Of a stretch of DNA of 64,000 bases, positions 40,412 to 51,040 are shown in pieces (within the stretch, counting starts at the first letter, position 1; each line of letters begins with the position of its first letter). The DNA is taken from contig CAUYUJ010003381.1 in assembly GCA_963575745.1 (NCBI GenBank), forward strand, positions 424,727-488,726, read 5' to 3'. The stretch comes from Prorocentrum cordatum. Taxonomy: Eukaryota > Sar > Dinophyceae > Prorocentrales > Prorocentraceae. The notes beneath the pieces are model-generated. The model saw only the letters and a list, made by a program, of their open reading frames with translations, had not been told where the DNA came from and did not search any database. Position numbers and translations under genes: made by a program.

Positions 40412-41438
40412 ATGAGTTTCAGCGGCTTGTTACAAACGTTCCACGACGTGTCATCCGAAGACTGGGACCTGGTGAGTGAGTACTCCTGTTCTATTGGCAA
40501 CCAGACCCTGCGCACGCACAACACAGGCTACACGTCCGGTACATGGGACGTGGCGGCTAAGATTTCCAAGCATTGCAAGGGGCGCATGTTGGAACGAGGC
40601 GTAGATGATTATTTGATCCGCCACACTGTGGCGCGTGGCAACAAGAGCATTGGGAAGGACAACACGTGGATATTTGAAAAGGATGGTGTCGTGGTGATTC
40701 TTACGCGAGATGTAGATCCTGCTGATCAGGTGGCCATAACTACTTTTTTCAAACAGGCTAAGGACAAGGATATCTGGGGCTTCGTAGCACAGCCCACGTA
40801 CGATCAGGCAGGACAGGAATACGAAGATTTGCTTGGTGATCTGGAGAACGCCCTGGATCCCGATGATAGGATCGCCGCGTTGGAGCGCGTCCTTGGCACA
40901 GACTGCTCACGGGTCTTGGCAGGCATCGACCTCCAGTTCGTGCCACCCAATAGGCCTCTTCTTCTTCACTGCGCAGAAAAAAAACTACGCCGAGTGCGTC
41001 AGTAAACTTCTCAAGTCTGGTTGGAATCCAGGAATCACGGGCTCGTCGGGGAACACACTTCTTCATCTGGCTGCATGGGCTGGAGCGGCCAATGTGGTGC
41101 GCGTGCTCCCCGTGGAGGTGGTCGTGGGGCTTGCAGACATCCCTAACGAGTACCACGAAATACCAGAGTTCACGGCTTGGTCTCAGTATTGTCAGACACG
41201 GGGGGATTTGTCAGAGGAGGAGCGGAAGAATTACATCGACATTGCTGCCACATGTCGCAATGTGCGTACTTCCAGCAATGATACCAGCGAGGCAGCGTTT
41301 ACAAGGCTAGCAAACGAGCAGTTGGCAGCACTCGGTGTAAGTGAGCCTCTCTTGGATGTACCCATAGGGGCGGACCCTAATGCAATCGCTGAGTATCGAA
41401 GACGCCTACGGCGAGTCACCGCCACCCCCTGCCTTTGA
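40412..41438 (+). pseudogene. Intronless retrogene with ankyrin repeat, one-base frameshift
   Basis: ATG 40412 opens a frame reading MSFSGLLQTFHDVSSEDWDL. It runs ~195 codons and ends at 41005. An eight-A run at 40977-40984 carries one base too many: with seven, the frame continues NYAECVSKLLKSGWNPG and the ankyrin-like GNTLLHLAAWAGAANVVRVL, to a stop at 41436-41438, about 341 residues in all. The N-terminal ~180 residues are not recognised. Absence of introns plus the leader relict indicates retroposition. The last ~14 codons are read from the dispersed head repeat starting at 41395, so the true C-terminus was replaced. The extra A may be a real mutation or a sequencing error. Confidence 0.75.
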
Positions 41439-41563
41439 GGATCGCCCATGTGGCCGAACGTCGTGGCCTGACGTCTGCCAAGCTATCAAACCATGTGTTA
41501 AGCCGTTGTGGAAACCCTTCGGGGGATATGCGGGGGAGAACGAAGAAGCGGAGGAGAGGGAGG

Positions 41564-41594
<31 letters not shown>

Positions 41595-42440
41595 CGAGCA
41601 GGCCTCCTGGGGGCCTCTTGGGGTACCCTTGGGGCATCCTGGGAGTTCCCTGGGAGCCTTTTAGATGCTTTTTGTGAGCTTCCTTGGGCCTCTTCATGGC
41701 CTGTTGCTGCTTCTTGGGGGCCTCCTTGGTCACCTTAGGGCCTTCCTGGCCCGTCTGACGCCGCCGGAAGCAGTTCTGGATGCCTCTCGGAACCGACCAG
41801 GGGCCCCCTTGGGGCGCTTCAGGGCCGTCTTGGAGGCCATGTTGGGCGTCTCGGGCGACTCTTGGGCCGTCTCGGAGGCCCTTTTGGGCAGTCATAGGGG
41901 TCATCTTGGAGGCCCTCGGGGCCATCGTGGGGCGATCTTGGGCTCCTCTTGGGCTCCTCTTGGACCGCCTGGGGCCGTCGGACGGCCGAAACGAAGCAAC
42001 TGCCAATATCTATCAAACACCAATGGACAAACATAACACGTATGTTTGTTCCTTCGGGCCTTCTTGGAAGACCTCTTGGAGGCCCCTTGGGCCGTCCCGG
42101 AGGCCTCTTGGAGGCCTCTGGGGCCGTTTCGGGCGTCTTGGAGGCTTCTTGGGCGCACTTGGCAGCATGTTGGAACTTCTTGGGCAGTCTTGGAGGCCAT
42201 CTTGGACAATCTTGGGCGAACTTGAGGGCCATCTTGGCCGTCTTGGAGGCCATCTTGGGCCATCTTGGAGGCATCTGGAGCGGGAGAAACGTTGGTAACC
42301 ACCTCTGGGCAAGCCTTCTGGGTGGCTTGCGCGCTGGGTCGAAGCCCCAGGGGGAGTCCGTTTGGAATAAGAACCAACACCAATCCGTATAGGGCCTAGC
42401 ACGCCATGCACCCCTGTGATAAATCAACAGCGGGCGGCGG
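41395..42440 (+). repeat. Head-array-tail composite repeat, tandem copy 1
   Basis: The head starts ATCGAAGACGCCTACGGCGA and includes CCATGTGGCCGAACG. A GAG tract (41545-41600) and GGCCTCTTGG-type array (41605-42290) follow, with an internal spacer GACGGCCGAAACGAAGCAAC. The tail has GGGTCGAAGCCCCAGGGGG and TAGCACGCCATGCACCCCTG (42335-42418). The same three parts follow in the next copy. Confidence 0.8.
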
Positions 42441-43650
42441 ATCGAAGACGCCTACTTCGAGTCAGCGCCGTCCCCTGCCTTTTTGAATCGCCCATGTGGC
42501 CGAGCGTTGTGGCAAGAGCTCTGCCAAGCTATCGGACCATGCGTTTCCCCAGCCGTTGTGAAAACCTTTCGGGGAACACTTGGGGGATGATGGCGGTGAA
42601 TATCAGGAGGAGGAGGAGGAGGAGGAGGAGGAAGAAGAAGAGGAGGGAGCATGTTGGGAGCCTTTTGGGGCGCCTTTTGGAAGAATCTTGAGGGCCTCCT
42701 TGGGCCTCTTGGGGGCCTTTGGGGGCTTCTCGGGGGCCTCTTTGGCTGTCTCAGGGCATTCCTGGCCCACCAGGGCCGTCTTGGAGGCCATCTTGGGCGT
42801 ACTGGAGGCATCTTGGGGCCGTCTGGATGCCCTCTTGGGGCCGTCTTGGGGGCCTCTCGGGCCGTTATGGGGCCATCCTGTCCGTCGGAAGGCCGAACAG
42901 AAGTACATGTCAAAATCCTTCAACATACCTAAGACAAATTACTGATTCTGGCCTCTTCGGGCCTTCCTGGAGGTCCTCTTGGAGGCTTCCTGGGCCGTCT
43001 TGGAGACCTCTTGGTGGCCTCTTGGGCCGTCTTAGGCCATCTTAGAGCCATCTTGGGCCGTCTTGGCGGGCTCCTGGACAGTTTGACGCCGTCGGAAGTT
43101 GTTTGGGGCCGCTCTGGGCCGATTGGGGGCCCTCTTGGAGTGTTCCAGGGCCGTCTTGGAGGCCATCTTGGGCGTCGTGGAGGCCTCTTGGGCCGTCTTG
43201 GGGCCCTCCTGGGGCGGTCTTTCGGGCCTCTTGGGAAGTTCTGGGGCCATCTGGGAGGCCTCTTGGGCGATCTTTGGGGGCTCTTGGGCCGTCTCGGGCC
43301 GTCGGAAGGCCGAAAAGAAGCAAAGATCAACTTCCTTCCAAAATCTAAGGAAATCTATAAACTTGGCCTCTTCGGCCTTCCTAGAGGTCCTCTTGGAGGC
43401 CTCTTGGGCCGTGTTGGAGGCCTGTTGGTGACCTTTTGGGCCATCTTGACTTGGAGGCCATCTTGGATCATCTTGGGCCATCTTGAGCCGTCTTGGAGAA
43501 CTTGTTGCGCACGTTGAGGTCGTTTGTGCAGCCTTCCGGGGCCTACCAGGTGGCCGGCGGGACGGGCCGAAGCCCCAGAGGGCATGTGTTTGAGAAGCGG
43601 AAACGTTTAGCACGCCGGCCACCCCCGTGGGAAGACCACAGGGGGGGGCG
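42441..43650 (+). repeat. Head-array-tail composite repeat, tandem copy 2
   Basis: The head ATCGAAGACGCCTACTTCGA, a GGA tract (42605-42650), GGCCTCTTGG-type array with two internal spacers (GGAAGGCCGAACAGAAG at 42888; GGAAGGCCGAAAAGAAGC at 43308), and the tail GGGCCGAAGCCCCAGAGGG ... TTAGCACGCCGGCCACCCCC (43565-43632). Confidence 0.8.
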
Positions 43651-44330
43651 GCGGATCCCAATGCCTTCGGCCCATCCCGCCACCGTGCTTGGGTCATGAT
43701 GTGCTTTGGAGGGCTCGTGCAGGCCTCTTGGGTGCCTGTGGGACGCATCCTGGGCCTGGGGGGCGTATGTGGTGCCGTTTGGAGGCGGAGGCCTACTGAG
43801 GGCCTCTTGGGGGCATGCTGACGGCCTCGGGGGTCATCGTAGGGCGGAGGGCTGAGAGCGTCAGTTCGAGTTCCCCCTTTGGGCCTCTCGTGGGGCCTTC
43901 TTGTGGCCATCGTAACACCTCATGAGGGGCTCCTGTGTCGTTTCAGTGGCCGTTGGACTGTCGTGGGGCTCTCTTTGAGGGCTCTTGGGCCGTCTTGGGG
44001 CGGTCTTGGGAGGCTCCTGGGCCATCGTGCCGCGGCGGCTGCTCGAAAAGGCAAGAACTCTCAAATTCAAGGGCTGATGGGAAATCACTTCTTTGGGCAT
44101 TTTGAGGCGCCCTTGGGCGGCCTCTTGGAGCTCTCTTGGGGCGTAGGGTGTATTGGGGCCTGTTGGGCCGCCTTGGGTCCATCGTGGGCTGTCGATAGGC
44201 CTTCATGGGCTGTCTCGGCGCTCTCTGGGACCGTGTCGGGCGCTTCTTGGGAGACTCTGGCAGTTCCGTCGGGTCGCGTTGGGTTGGGTGGGTTCACCGT
44301 CCCAGAGGCCGACGCAACACACCCCAAGAG
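43651..44330 (+). repeat. GGCCTCTTGG-type array
   Basis: Degenerate units such as GGGGCCTTCTTGTGGCC and TTGGGCCGTCTTGGGGC in + sense up to the sequence before the leucine-rich-repeat exon. A spacer GCTCGAAAAGGCAAGAACTC lies at 44039. Confidence 0.7.
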
Positions 44331-44408
44331 CATCCAGGAGCACCTTTGAGTTCCCAAGAACAAAGGAAATTCCAGGAAAATCTTGGTCCGAGACTTCTAT
44401 GAATTTGA

Positions 44409-45286
44409 GAATCCGCCAAGCTAGTACACCCGCATGAGCCTTGGGGCACACCACTTCGTGCTGAAGGCACGGTCGCGGATTTCGCTTCTGGACAAGATTT
44501 TGCTTGCGACGGTGTCGCAATAAAGTTTCTTCCCCCTGGTGGAGCTCGGATCGTGCTAGAGTCAGTGTTTCGTTCTATGGCAGGCAACCGCAAGCTTCGC
44601 AGTTTGAAGCTTGAGGCTTGTGGCTTGTCCTGCAGCGAAGTGCACTTCTTGGCCGCATTCCTGAAGGCCATGCCATTGGAAGAACCTCAGTTGGAGTTTC
44701 TGAGTGCATCTCACAACCCAGGCATCGCAGATGAAGGATGTTCGGTATTGTCTTCCGCACACCAACTTTTCCAGATTGATACAGTGCACCTCGTAGACAT
44801 TAATCTTACAGCAGCAGGGCTGAGGCAGCTGTCTTACCATCTGCTGCAGAGTGCAAGGGTTGATTCGTGTTCACGGCTTCGAAAGTTATGTATCGGATCG
44901 AACGATTTTTCTGGTTCAGTTGAACCAGAGGATGTGCATGCACATGATGTGGGCAGTTTGTCTTTCAGCGTTTCACCCGCCCAGGCCGATTGCCAAATCA
45001 TTGAAGAGGACCGAGAATTCCAAATCGGTCCAGAACTTCATGAGGTGTTCAGAGTGAATTTCCACATTGTGCAGTTCTTACGAGCTTTGTCAACTGCATC
45101 AATCACATATCTGGACATGAAGGACAGCCGTATGAACCCTGACCAGATGAAAGTGTTGAGCAACTTGGTTCCGAAATATTTGACAGCATTGGAGACATTC
45201 GATTTGTACGGCGTCGGGTCCATCGGGATGGCGGAGCCTGAGATTCGCGAGATGGTAAAGCAGTGCGTCGCAAATGGGAAATGTGT
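44409..45286 (+). CDS. Leucine-rich-repeat protein (RNase-inhibitor type), partial exon
   Basis: One open frame runs from 44409. From about 44490 it reads DFACDGVAIKFLPPGGARIV, then repeats of the RNase-inhibitor LRR pattern: NRKLRSLKLEACGLS, PQLEFLSASHNPGIADEGC, DTVHLVDINLTAAGLRQLS, SRLRKLCIGSNDFSGS and SITYLDMKDSRMN. Such proteins are usually protein-interaction scaffolds. The specific role is unknown. No ATG fits the start; the frame probably begins at an unseen acceptor between 44409 and 44490. At 45287 the R1 part of a composite repeat begins and the frame stops inside it at 45383, so the exon probably ends at a donor near GTGTGACGC (45284). Composition is clearly unlike the flanking arrays. 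Confidence 0.7.
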
Positions 45287-46239
45287 GACGCTTCGCGAAT
45301 CCCCGCCAGCCCATCCAGAAACAATGCCCAGGGGAATTGCCTGGATCAGGGAAGTGGGCAGCACACAGAGGAAGCCATTATGAGACATCTGGGGATATCT
45401 TGAGCCATCTTGGAGGTCATCTTGGGCTCACCCAGGTGCTCTTGGAGTCATCTTAATCCGTGCTCCCCCCCAAGAGGCCAACATGTGGCTAAAACCTTCG
45501 TGGAATCAATGCTTTGGCATTCTCGCCGAGACCTCTTGGCGCATCTTGGGTGCCTCTGGGGGGTCTCTTGGGGCCTCTTGGGGGTCTCTTGGGGGCCTCT
45601 TGGGGGCCTCTTGGGGGCCTCTTGGAGCCATCCTGGGGCCATCCTGGGACCCCTTGGGACCTCCTTGGCGCCTCTTGGGGCCATCTTGAAGGAGATCGAT
45701 CAAACAAGAGGGGAGCATTAATTAGCGTTCCCCCCCCCAGGAGGCCAAAATGGGGCCAAAACCCTTAGTAAAAACAATGATGGTGGTTTCCTCGCCGAGG
45801 CCGTTTTGGCATTCTCGCCGAGACTTCTTGGAGCATTTTGGGTGCCTCTGGGGGGTCTCTTGGGGCCTCTTGGGGGTCTCTTGGGGGGCTCCTGGAGGCC
45901 TCTTGGGGGCCTCTTGGGGCCATCTTGGGGCCATCTTAGGGCCCCTTGGAGCCTCCTGGGCGCTTCTTGGGGCCATCTAAGTCTTGGAGGAGATCTATCA
46001 AAGAAGTGCGGATCATTAATTCGCCTCGCCCCCCCAGGAGGCCAACATGGGGCCGAAGCCTTAGTAACATCACTGATTTTGGCTTCCTCGCCGGGGCCGT
46101 TTTGGACGCTCTGACACCTCGCGCCCCCCCCCTTCCAGGTCCACGGGGAGGGGGTAGGGGGAGGGGTTTCAAGGAGAATGAAGGAGGGGTGGAAGAGGAA
46201 ACGCCCTAAACCACCGACGCCCAGAGGGCTGGTGGGATT
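45287..46239 (+). repeat. Composite repeat between two coding regions
   Basis: R1 (GACGCTTCGCGAATCCCCGC, CAGCCCATCCAGAAACAATG) goes directly into GGCCTCTTGG array, three R2 segments (45455, 45688 and 45985, each with AGGAGGCCAACATG or a variant) and R3 (TCGCCGGGGCCGTTTTGGAC ... GGCTGGTGGGATT, 46085-46239). The AGG tract is missing. It starts and ends next to protein-like frames on the same strand. Confidence 0.8.
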
Positions 46240-48197
46240 GAAACGCCTAGCTTTCGACCAGCTGAAGTTTCCCGATCTCTGGAAATATTGTCAAGCTTGT
46301 TTCCGCGGCTGCGGAAGGAAAGGAGGCGGGAAGGGTAAGCCACATGGTCAGAAAGGGACGAACATGATACGAAACGCAGGCGTGAAGATTCTGAATTTGG
46401 GCACCACGTTCCATGTTGGTCTTGTCGACGATATCACGAGGTCTCTGTCGAGGAAGGGATCTACGACGTCCGTTTTCCGCATGAGGGATGGGAGCGTGTT
46501 TTTGAAGGATGGAAGCCGTATTCTAGCATCGAGTGACATTAAAGTCGGCGACACAGTGCAATTCCAAGCGGTGTACAACGCGACATCCCGGTGCTTGGGG
46601 CTCACTTCAGTTTGCCGAGTACCTTCAGAGACCCTTCGCGGCCCTTGCCAAGATCAGTGCCACGTTTTTTTCTATCGCTACGAGGTCGGAAAGTTGTTGG
46701 TAATACCTGGGCGGTCAGCCCAGATGCGTAAGCTTGCAGGCCGTTTGGATAATCTATGCATGGAGCCTGGGCCATATTTAGAAGAAAGGTTCCCCGGTTG
46801 TGTGCGCAAGGGCCAGTGCATGTTCCCATCGTTTGATTCTATCATTGCGGACGTTGACGTTAGCGCGATGACCGACGACGAGGTTCACATGTTGGCTCGA
46901 TTGGAGAACCCAGAACATTTCCTCGCAACGTTCGGGCGTCGCCTTGGCGTCAATGAGACTGTCCGCGCGCTCGTGGACCGCGTGAAATCTCAAACTGGAG
47001 TGGTGGCGCGCTATTTCCAAGGGGAGGAGAGCAGGCGCGCGTCGTCGCACTACCCTGCAGAACACCGTGCGCAGCAGGTGGTGCCGCGTCAGGCGACGTT
47101 CTCGAACCAGATCAAGGCTGTTGGTACATACGGCGATCGTGATACTTACTGGGCGTTCCCCCCGCTGGTGCACGGAGCGCTGTCGAATATGTTGGAAGCA
47201 GATTTTCTGGAGCACATGGCTGCCATTGGGCAGCGGCAAGCCAGGAGTTCTTCCTTCTCAGAGATTCAGCAGAAGGATCACAATTTTACGAGCGTAGCAC
47301 ACGTACGGTAGGTTCGCGTCGTGTCGACCGGCGGCGACCCCGCCGCGGGCGTTCAAGGTTGAACGCCGCCAGTGGCCCAGAATCAACCTATATGGAACGA
47401 CCGGGCGATCGACCAGCCGCCGATCGTTCAAGGTTGAACGATCCACGCGGCGTCAGAAACCAACGCTGGGGTCGTCACGACACGAACCTGCCGTACCTAA
47501 TAGTAGTGGACGACTCACGAAGACTCTCATTGTCGTCGGAGTCGGCGAGAGCATGCTCGACGACACCATGGGCGAGAGCAGCGGCACAACGGGTTTGCTC
47601 AGAGGGCCTGCGATGCGGCCTGCCGGGTTGCGGCGTCCGCCGCGCTGGCTGGACGTCGGGCGTATCGACGATGTCGGTGAGGCAAGGGCTCCCTCGAGGG
47701 CGCGAAGTTATTCGCGCTTCGCGGTCCTCGTTCCTTCTCCTCCTCCTCCTCGTCCTCCTCTTCTCCCCCTTGGGGGGCGGCGCGAGAGCGCGAAGTTATT
47801 CGCGCTTCGCGCAGCGCGAAGCGCGAACTTAGGAGCCCTTGGTGAGGCCGGATGGAAGGGGCTATTTGAAACCCTCTCAGAGGGCGGGTTTGAACGTGCG
47901 GTTGAAGTGTTGGCTGAATTGTTGAGGACATTTGATCCGGGATACCCTGGCAGTTTGCACTACGTTGACAAGTTTGTTCTAGAGGAGGCGGAGGATGCAC
48001 AGGATGTGGCGCCATCCGCAACACAAAGTGGCGAGAAGAAGGTCGGGCACCGAGAGTTTTCCAGCGGTTCCGACTCTCTGGCAAGGTACTCGTCGGAGCA
48101 CGCCGATCGAGTCGTGGACCGACATCCCAATGGACGCCCAAAGCTCAATCTCAAGGCACGTACAAAACCACATGGACAGGATGCTCGTGCAACTTGA
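46240..48197 (+). CDS. Unrecognised protein gene carrying two introner-like MITEs
   Basis: Coding begins after R3; acceptors CCTAG (46250) or CGACCAG (46261) fit. Exon 1 reads LKFPDLWKYCQACFRGCGRK, a GGGKGK linker, a compact domain around GTTFHVGLVDDITRSLS and DIKVGDTVQFQAVYN, and on to S-V-A-H-V at 47306. A MITE interrupts it; splicing 47308-47503 (GTAGGT...TAG) restores the frame into GRLTKTLIVVGVGESMLDDT. A second MITE adds 165 bases; splicing 47682-47846 (GC...AG) joins R-I-D-D-V-G-E to AGWKGLFETLSEGGFERAVE. The frame ends at TGA 48195-48197, but from ~48050 a +1 frame (SWTDIPMDAQSSISRHVQN) and after 48245 the original frame look more protein-like, so the 3' part may have an intron or decay. 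The family is unknown; GDTVQF recalls a small beta-barrel only loosely. Confidence 0.6.
47307..47492. mobile_element. 186-bp introner-like MITE with GTAC flanks
   Basis: The ends GGTAGGTTCGCGTCGTGTCG and, inverted, GGCAGGTTCGTGTCGTGACG form 22-23 bp arms. GTAC flanks both sides (47303-47306, 47493-47496). Two small hairpins lie inside (GCGTTCAAGGTTGAACGC; GATCGTTCAAGGTTGAACGA-TC). The left arm supplies a GTAGGT donor, and an AG lies 11 or 14 bases beyond the right arm. Removing either 196 or 199 bases restores the host frame. Unspliced, the frame stops in the left arm (TAG 47309). Confidence 0.82.
47684..47840. mobile_element. 157-bp hAT-like MITE, introner-like, with 8-bp target duplication
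   Basis: GGTGAGGC flanks both sides exactly (47676-47683, 47841-47848). Ends are AAGGGCTCC and GGAGCCCTT, with subterminal GCGAAGTTATTCGCGCTTCG palindromes shared with 2633-2803. The duplicated GAG/GC provides a GC donor (GAG/GCAAGG) and an AG acceptor (GTGAG/GC), so splicing 47682-47846 would remove exactly 165 bases. The insert also contains no stop in the host frame, so retention would add 55 codons. Confidence 0.88.
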
Positions 48198-48402
48198 GTG
48201 CTGCTTGTCCGGTGGGGACGAGAAGCAGTGAGGCATAATGATTGCATTGGCAAGCCGATGTGGGAGACTGTCTCGTACAGCACAGCGTTTGCCATCAATC
48301 GCGAGCCATCCGATGCCAGACGTGCGCCGCTGCAGAAGTTTAGCGCGCATTACGCGCAGTTTTTGCCACCGTGCCATCATCCTCCCTCCACTCGCCATTG
48401 GT
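48198..48402 (+). other. Possible 3' exon of the preceding gene
   Basis: Directly after the stop at 48197 the same frame continues, with protein-like KPMWETVSYSTAFAINREPS and RRAPLQKFSAHYAQFLPP up to 48400, where R1 of a composite repeat begins (TTG/GTAATTCTTG, a possible GT donor). It could be part of the preceding gene. Confidence 0.35.
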
Positions 48403-49100
48403 AATTCTTGACGCTTCGCGTTGCCCTGATCAGGGATGCGGAAGAGCACGCAGTGGAATCGGGGTTGGAAAAGCCGTCGTACACCAAGAGCGGGAGGATC
48501 GAGGAGGGATCGGTGGAGGAGGGGCATTGGCGGGGGGGCGGAGGAGGGACGAGCAGGATCAGGCGGATGAGGAAGAAGAGGATGACGAGCAGGAGGAGGA
48601 GGAGGAGGAGGAGGAGGAGGAGAAGGAGGGCGAGCAGAATGGCCAGAGGCTTCTTGTTACCTTTCGGAGTCTCTGCGTATGTCCCTTGAAAGTTTCGGTT
48701 GGGGCCTCTTGGCCGTCCTGGGTGCCTCTTAGAACGTATTGGGTGCCTCGGCTCTTGGGGATCTATTGGGAGCCCCTGGGGGACCTTTTTGCGGCCTCTT
48801 GGGGGCACTCTTGGCAGCGTTGGAGGCCATCTTGCGGTCATCTTGTCATCAAAGACGGGGGGTCCCATATGAGTACCCCGCCCCAGGATGCTCAAATGGG
48901 CCAAGAATACATCAAAGCAGTAAACGCAATGATTTGTGCCTTCTCGCCGTCTTGGACGCTCCAATGGGTCGATGGGAGCCCCGTCCAGGTCCAGGGGTCG
49001 GCGCTAGGGGAGGGGGGGGAACCCCACCCCAAAGGGGAAGAGGGGGGGTGGAAGAGACAGCGTTCTAAACTGCTCGCGCCCCCCAAAATCAATAGGAAGC
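48403..49100 (+). repeat. Composite repeat R1-(AGG)n-array-R2-R3
   Basis: R1 (AATTCTTGACGCTTCGCGTT, truncated), AGG tract (48575-48625), GGCCTCTTGG-type array (48690-48840), R2 (TCATCAAAGACGGGGGGTCC, 48846-48915) and R3 (CTCGCCGTCTTGGACGCTCC ... CCCCAAAGGGGAAGAGGGGG, 48948-49085). The GGTGGGATT end is degraded. Confidence 0.75.
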
Positions 49101-49103
49101 TTA

Positions 49104-49245
49104 TACCACCCTTTCCCGAAAGAGACGTTCCACTGGTCACGCCACCACCGCTGTCGATGTCATTTGTGATGCCAGCTGGAGGCTGGCTCCACGCATGTTC
49201 CAGTATAAGCGTGCTGCGCGACAGCTCACGTGGCGTGCATGATGG
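49104..49245 (+). pseudogene. Exon copy 1 of an unknown protein
   Basis: The frame reads L-S-R-K-R-R-S-T-G, then HATTAVDVICDASWRLAPRM and F-Q-Y-K-R-A-A-R-Q-L before a TGA near 49238. A clear paralogue lies at 58205-58585 (HITTAVYVIPVASWRLAPRM). Both follow composite repeats. The protein is not recognised. Confidence 0.45.
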
Positions 49246-49379
49246 CGCTCCCGTCGAGGCGAAGGCTCTTCGGACGTCTGCCCTTCTGGCTGCTACCTGA
49301 AACGCGCTATTCGATCGGCATTCTTAGTGGGGAGGTCTTGCGGCGGGTTCCGCCGACCAGGAAAGGAGGCCAGGATCAG
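49246..49379. other. Spacer before satellite cassette C
   Basis: No feature is recognised; the frame of the preceding fragment is closed. Confidence 0.3.
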
Positions 49380-50164
49380 AAGGGAAATTCGCCTGGCGAA
49401 GGGCCCAACCATGTGCAGTGATGCGTACCGTCGCTGCGTACACCGCATTCGGAGGAGCTCCCTGTTGGGCCACGAAAGGTGTGAGGGAGGTGCCGAAATG
49501 TGTCCGGTGGGTGCACGCGAACGCAGCCATTGGGGCCGTCGGTGCGTTTCCTTATGGGGCCACGGAGCGCGTGAGGGGTGTGCCGAAATACGCGCGGTGG
49601 GCGCATGCGAACGCAGCCATTGCGGCCGTCGGTGGAGCTTCCTATGGTGCCGCGAAACGTGTGAGGGGGTGTGCCGACATGGGTGCGGTGGGCGCGTGCG
49701 AACGCAGCCACTGGCGCCTTCGGTGGAGCTCCCTATGGGGCCACGAAACGCATGAGGGGTGTGCCAGAATGGGCTTGGGTGACGCGTGCGGGCGGTGGCA
49801 TTGTGGCCTTCGGTGGAGCTCCTTATGGAGCCACGAAGCGTGTGAGGGGTGTGACGAAATAGGTCTGAATGACGCATGCGGGCGGTGGCACTGGGGCCTT
49901 CGGTGGAGTTTCCCATGGGGCCACGAAGCGTGTTAGGGGTGTGCCGAAATGGTTGTTGGTGACGCATGCGGGCCCCGGCACGGGGGCATTTGGTGGAAGC
50001 CATTTCTTGATTGCTTGGGGCATGACGGGCGTCATGGCTCCCGCCCCCCCCCCCCCCCCTTATGACGTAACGCTACCCCCCCCAGTGCGCTCCGGGCACT
50101 GCCGCCGTGCGCATTGGGATCCGCGTAGGTGTCCGCGTAGGAATCCGCATAGGTGTCTGGTCCG

Positions 50165-50170
50165 CAGGCG

Positions 50171-50207
<37 letters not shown>

Positions 50208-50260
50208 GTTCGTCGTCGTCGCTCGTGGTTCGTCGCTCGTCGCTCATCGTCGTCGTGCGC
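50165..50260. repeat. CGT microsatellite
   Basis: GTCGTCGTC run with a CGTCGCTCGTCGCTC extension, inside the 2.3-kb insertion. Confidence 0.9.
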
Positions 50261-50399
50261 GCGTACGCGGCTGGAGCCTATTTTTAAGCCCGCGCCGATG
50301 ACGGCAATCATCTGGGGGGGAGGAGGTCAATGACGTCACGTTTCGCGCCGGCGGCGTTTGGGAATGGTTAGGAATGACGGAGGACGGGTAGCACGAACA

Positions 50400-50705
50400 T
50401 GTAGGTGGCGATGTGCACCACAACGCCTGTGTACATCACAGTGCCCGCGTGCACCACAGCGCCTGTGTACACCACACCGCCGATGTACACCACAGCAGCC
50501 GCGTGCAACACAGCGTCAGTTTGTGCCACCGTTCTTGCGGGCACAGCAGCTCCTGTGTACACCACAGCGCCTCCGTACACCACATCAGCCGTGCGCAACA
50601 CAGCACCAGTGTACACCGCAATGCATGCGTGCATTGCAGTGCCTATGTACGCCATGGCGCCTGTGTGCGCCACATCAGCCGTGTGCAACACAGCACCGTT
50701 GTTGT
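50400..50705. repeat. 15-bp minisatellite (GTGTACACCACAGCGCC)
   Basis: About 20 degenerate units of GTACACCACAGCGCC. Related units in the opposite orientation lie at 51355-51545 and 52005-52110. Confidence 0.85.
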
Positions 50706-51040
50706 GTATAGAATTTCAGAAGTAATCCTTGTGACAAAATGGAGCGCGTATGGGTTCCAGAGAAAACAATGGAAACCAAATCCTCATGGACAAAGGAGCG
50801 CCGCTGGAATCTACGAGTCCCCCCGAGTCCGCCCGCATCACCCTAATTCCCACTTGCGTCCAGGAGGCTCCAGCTAAAATGGCCGTCCGAGAACCGAGTG
50901 GACCGATTCAATCGACCATTGTGCGGTGCACGCTGAGATGCGCACGTGCGTTGTAACGCCAAGCCGCACGACAGGGGGTAGGAACGAGGAAAAGGAGGAC
51001 GAGGAGGAGGAGGAGGAGGAGGAGGAGGAGGAGGAAGATC

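Noticed and set aside
45287-45383. C-terminal 32 residues of the LRR frame as part of the protein
   Set aside because: They are encoded by the dispersed R1 repeat, so the exon most likely ends before 45287.
50400-50705. Regularly spaced repeats that recall a CRISPR array
   Set aside because: Units are contiguous 15-bp minisatellite copies without unique spacers, in a eukaryotic genome.
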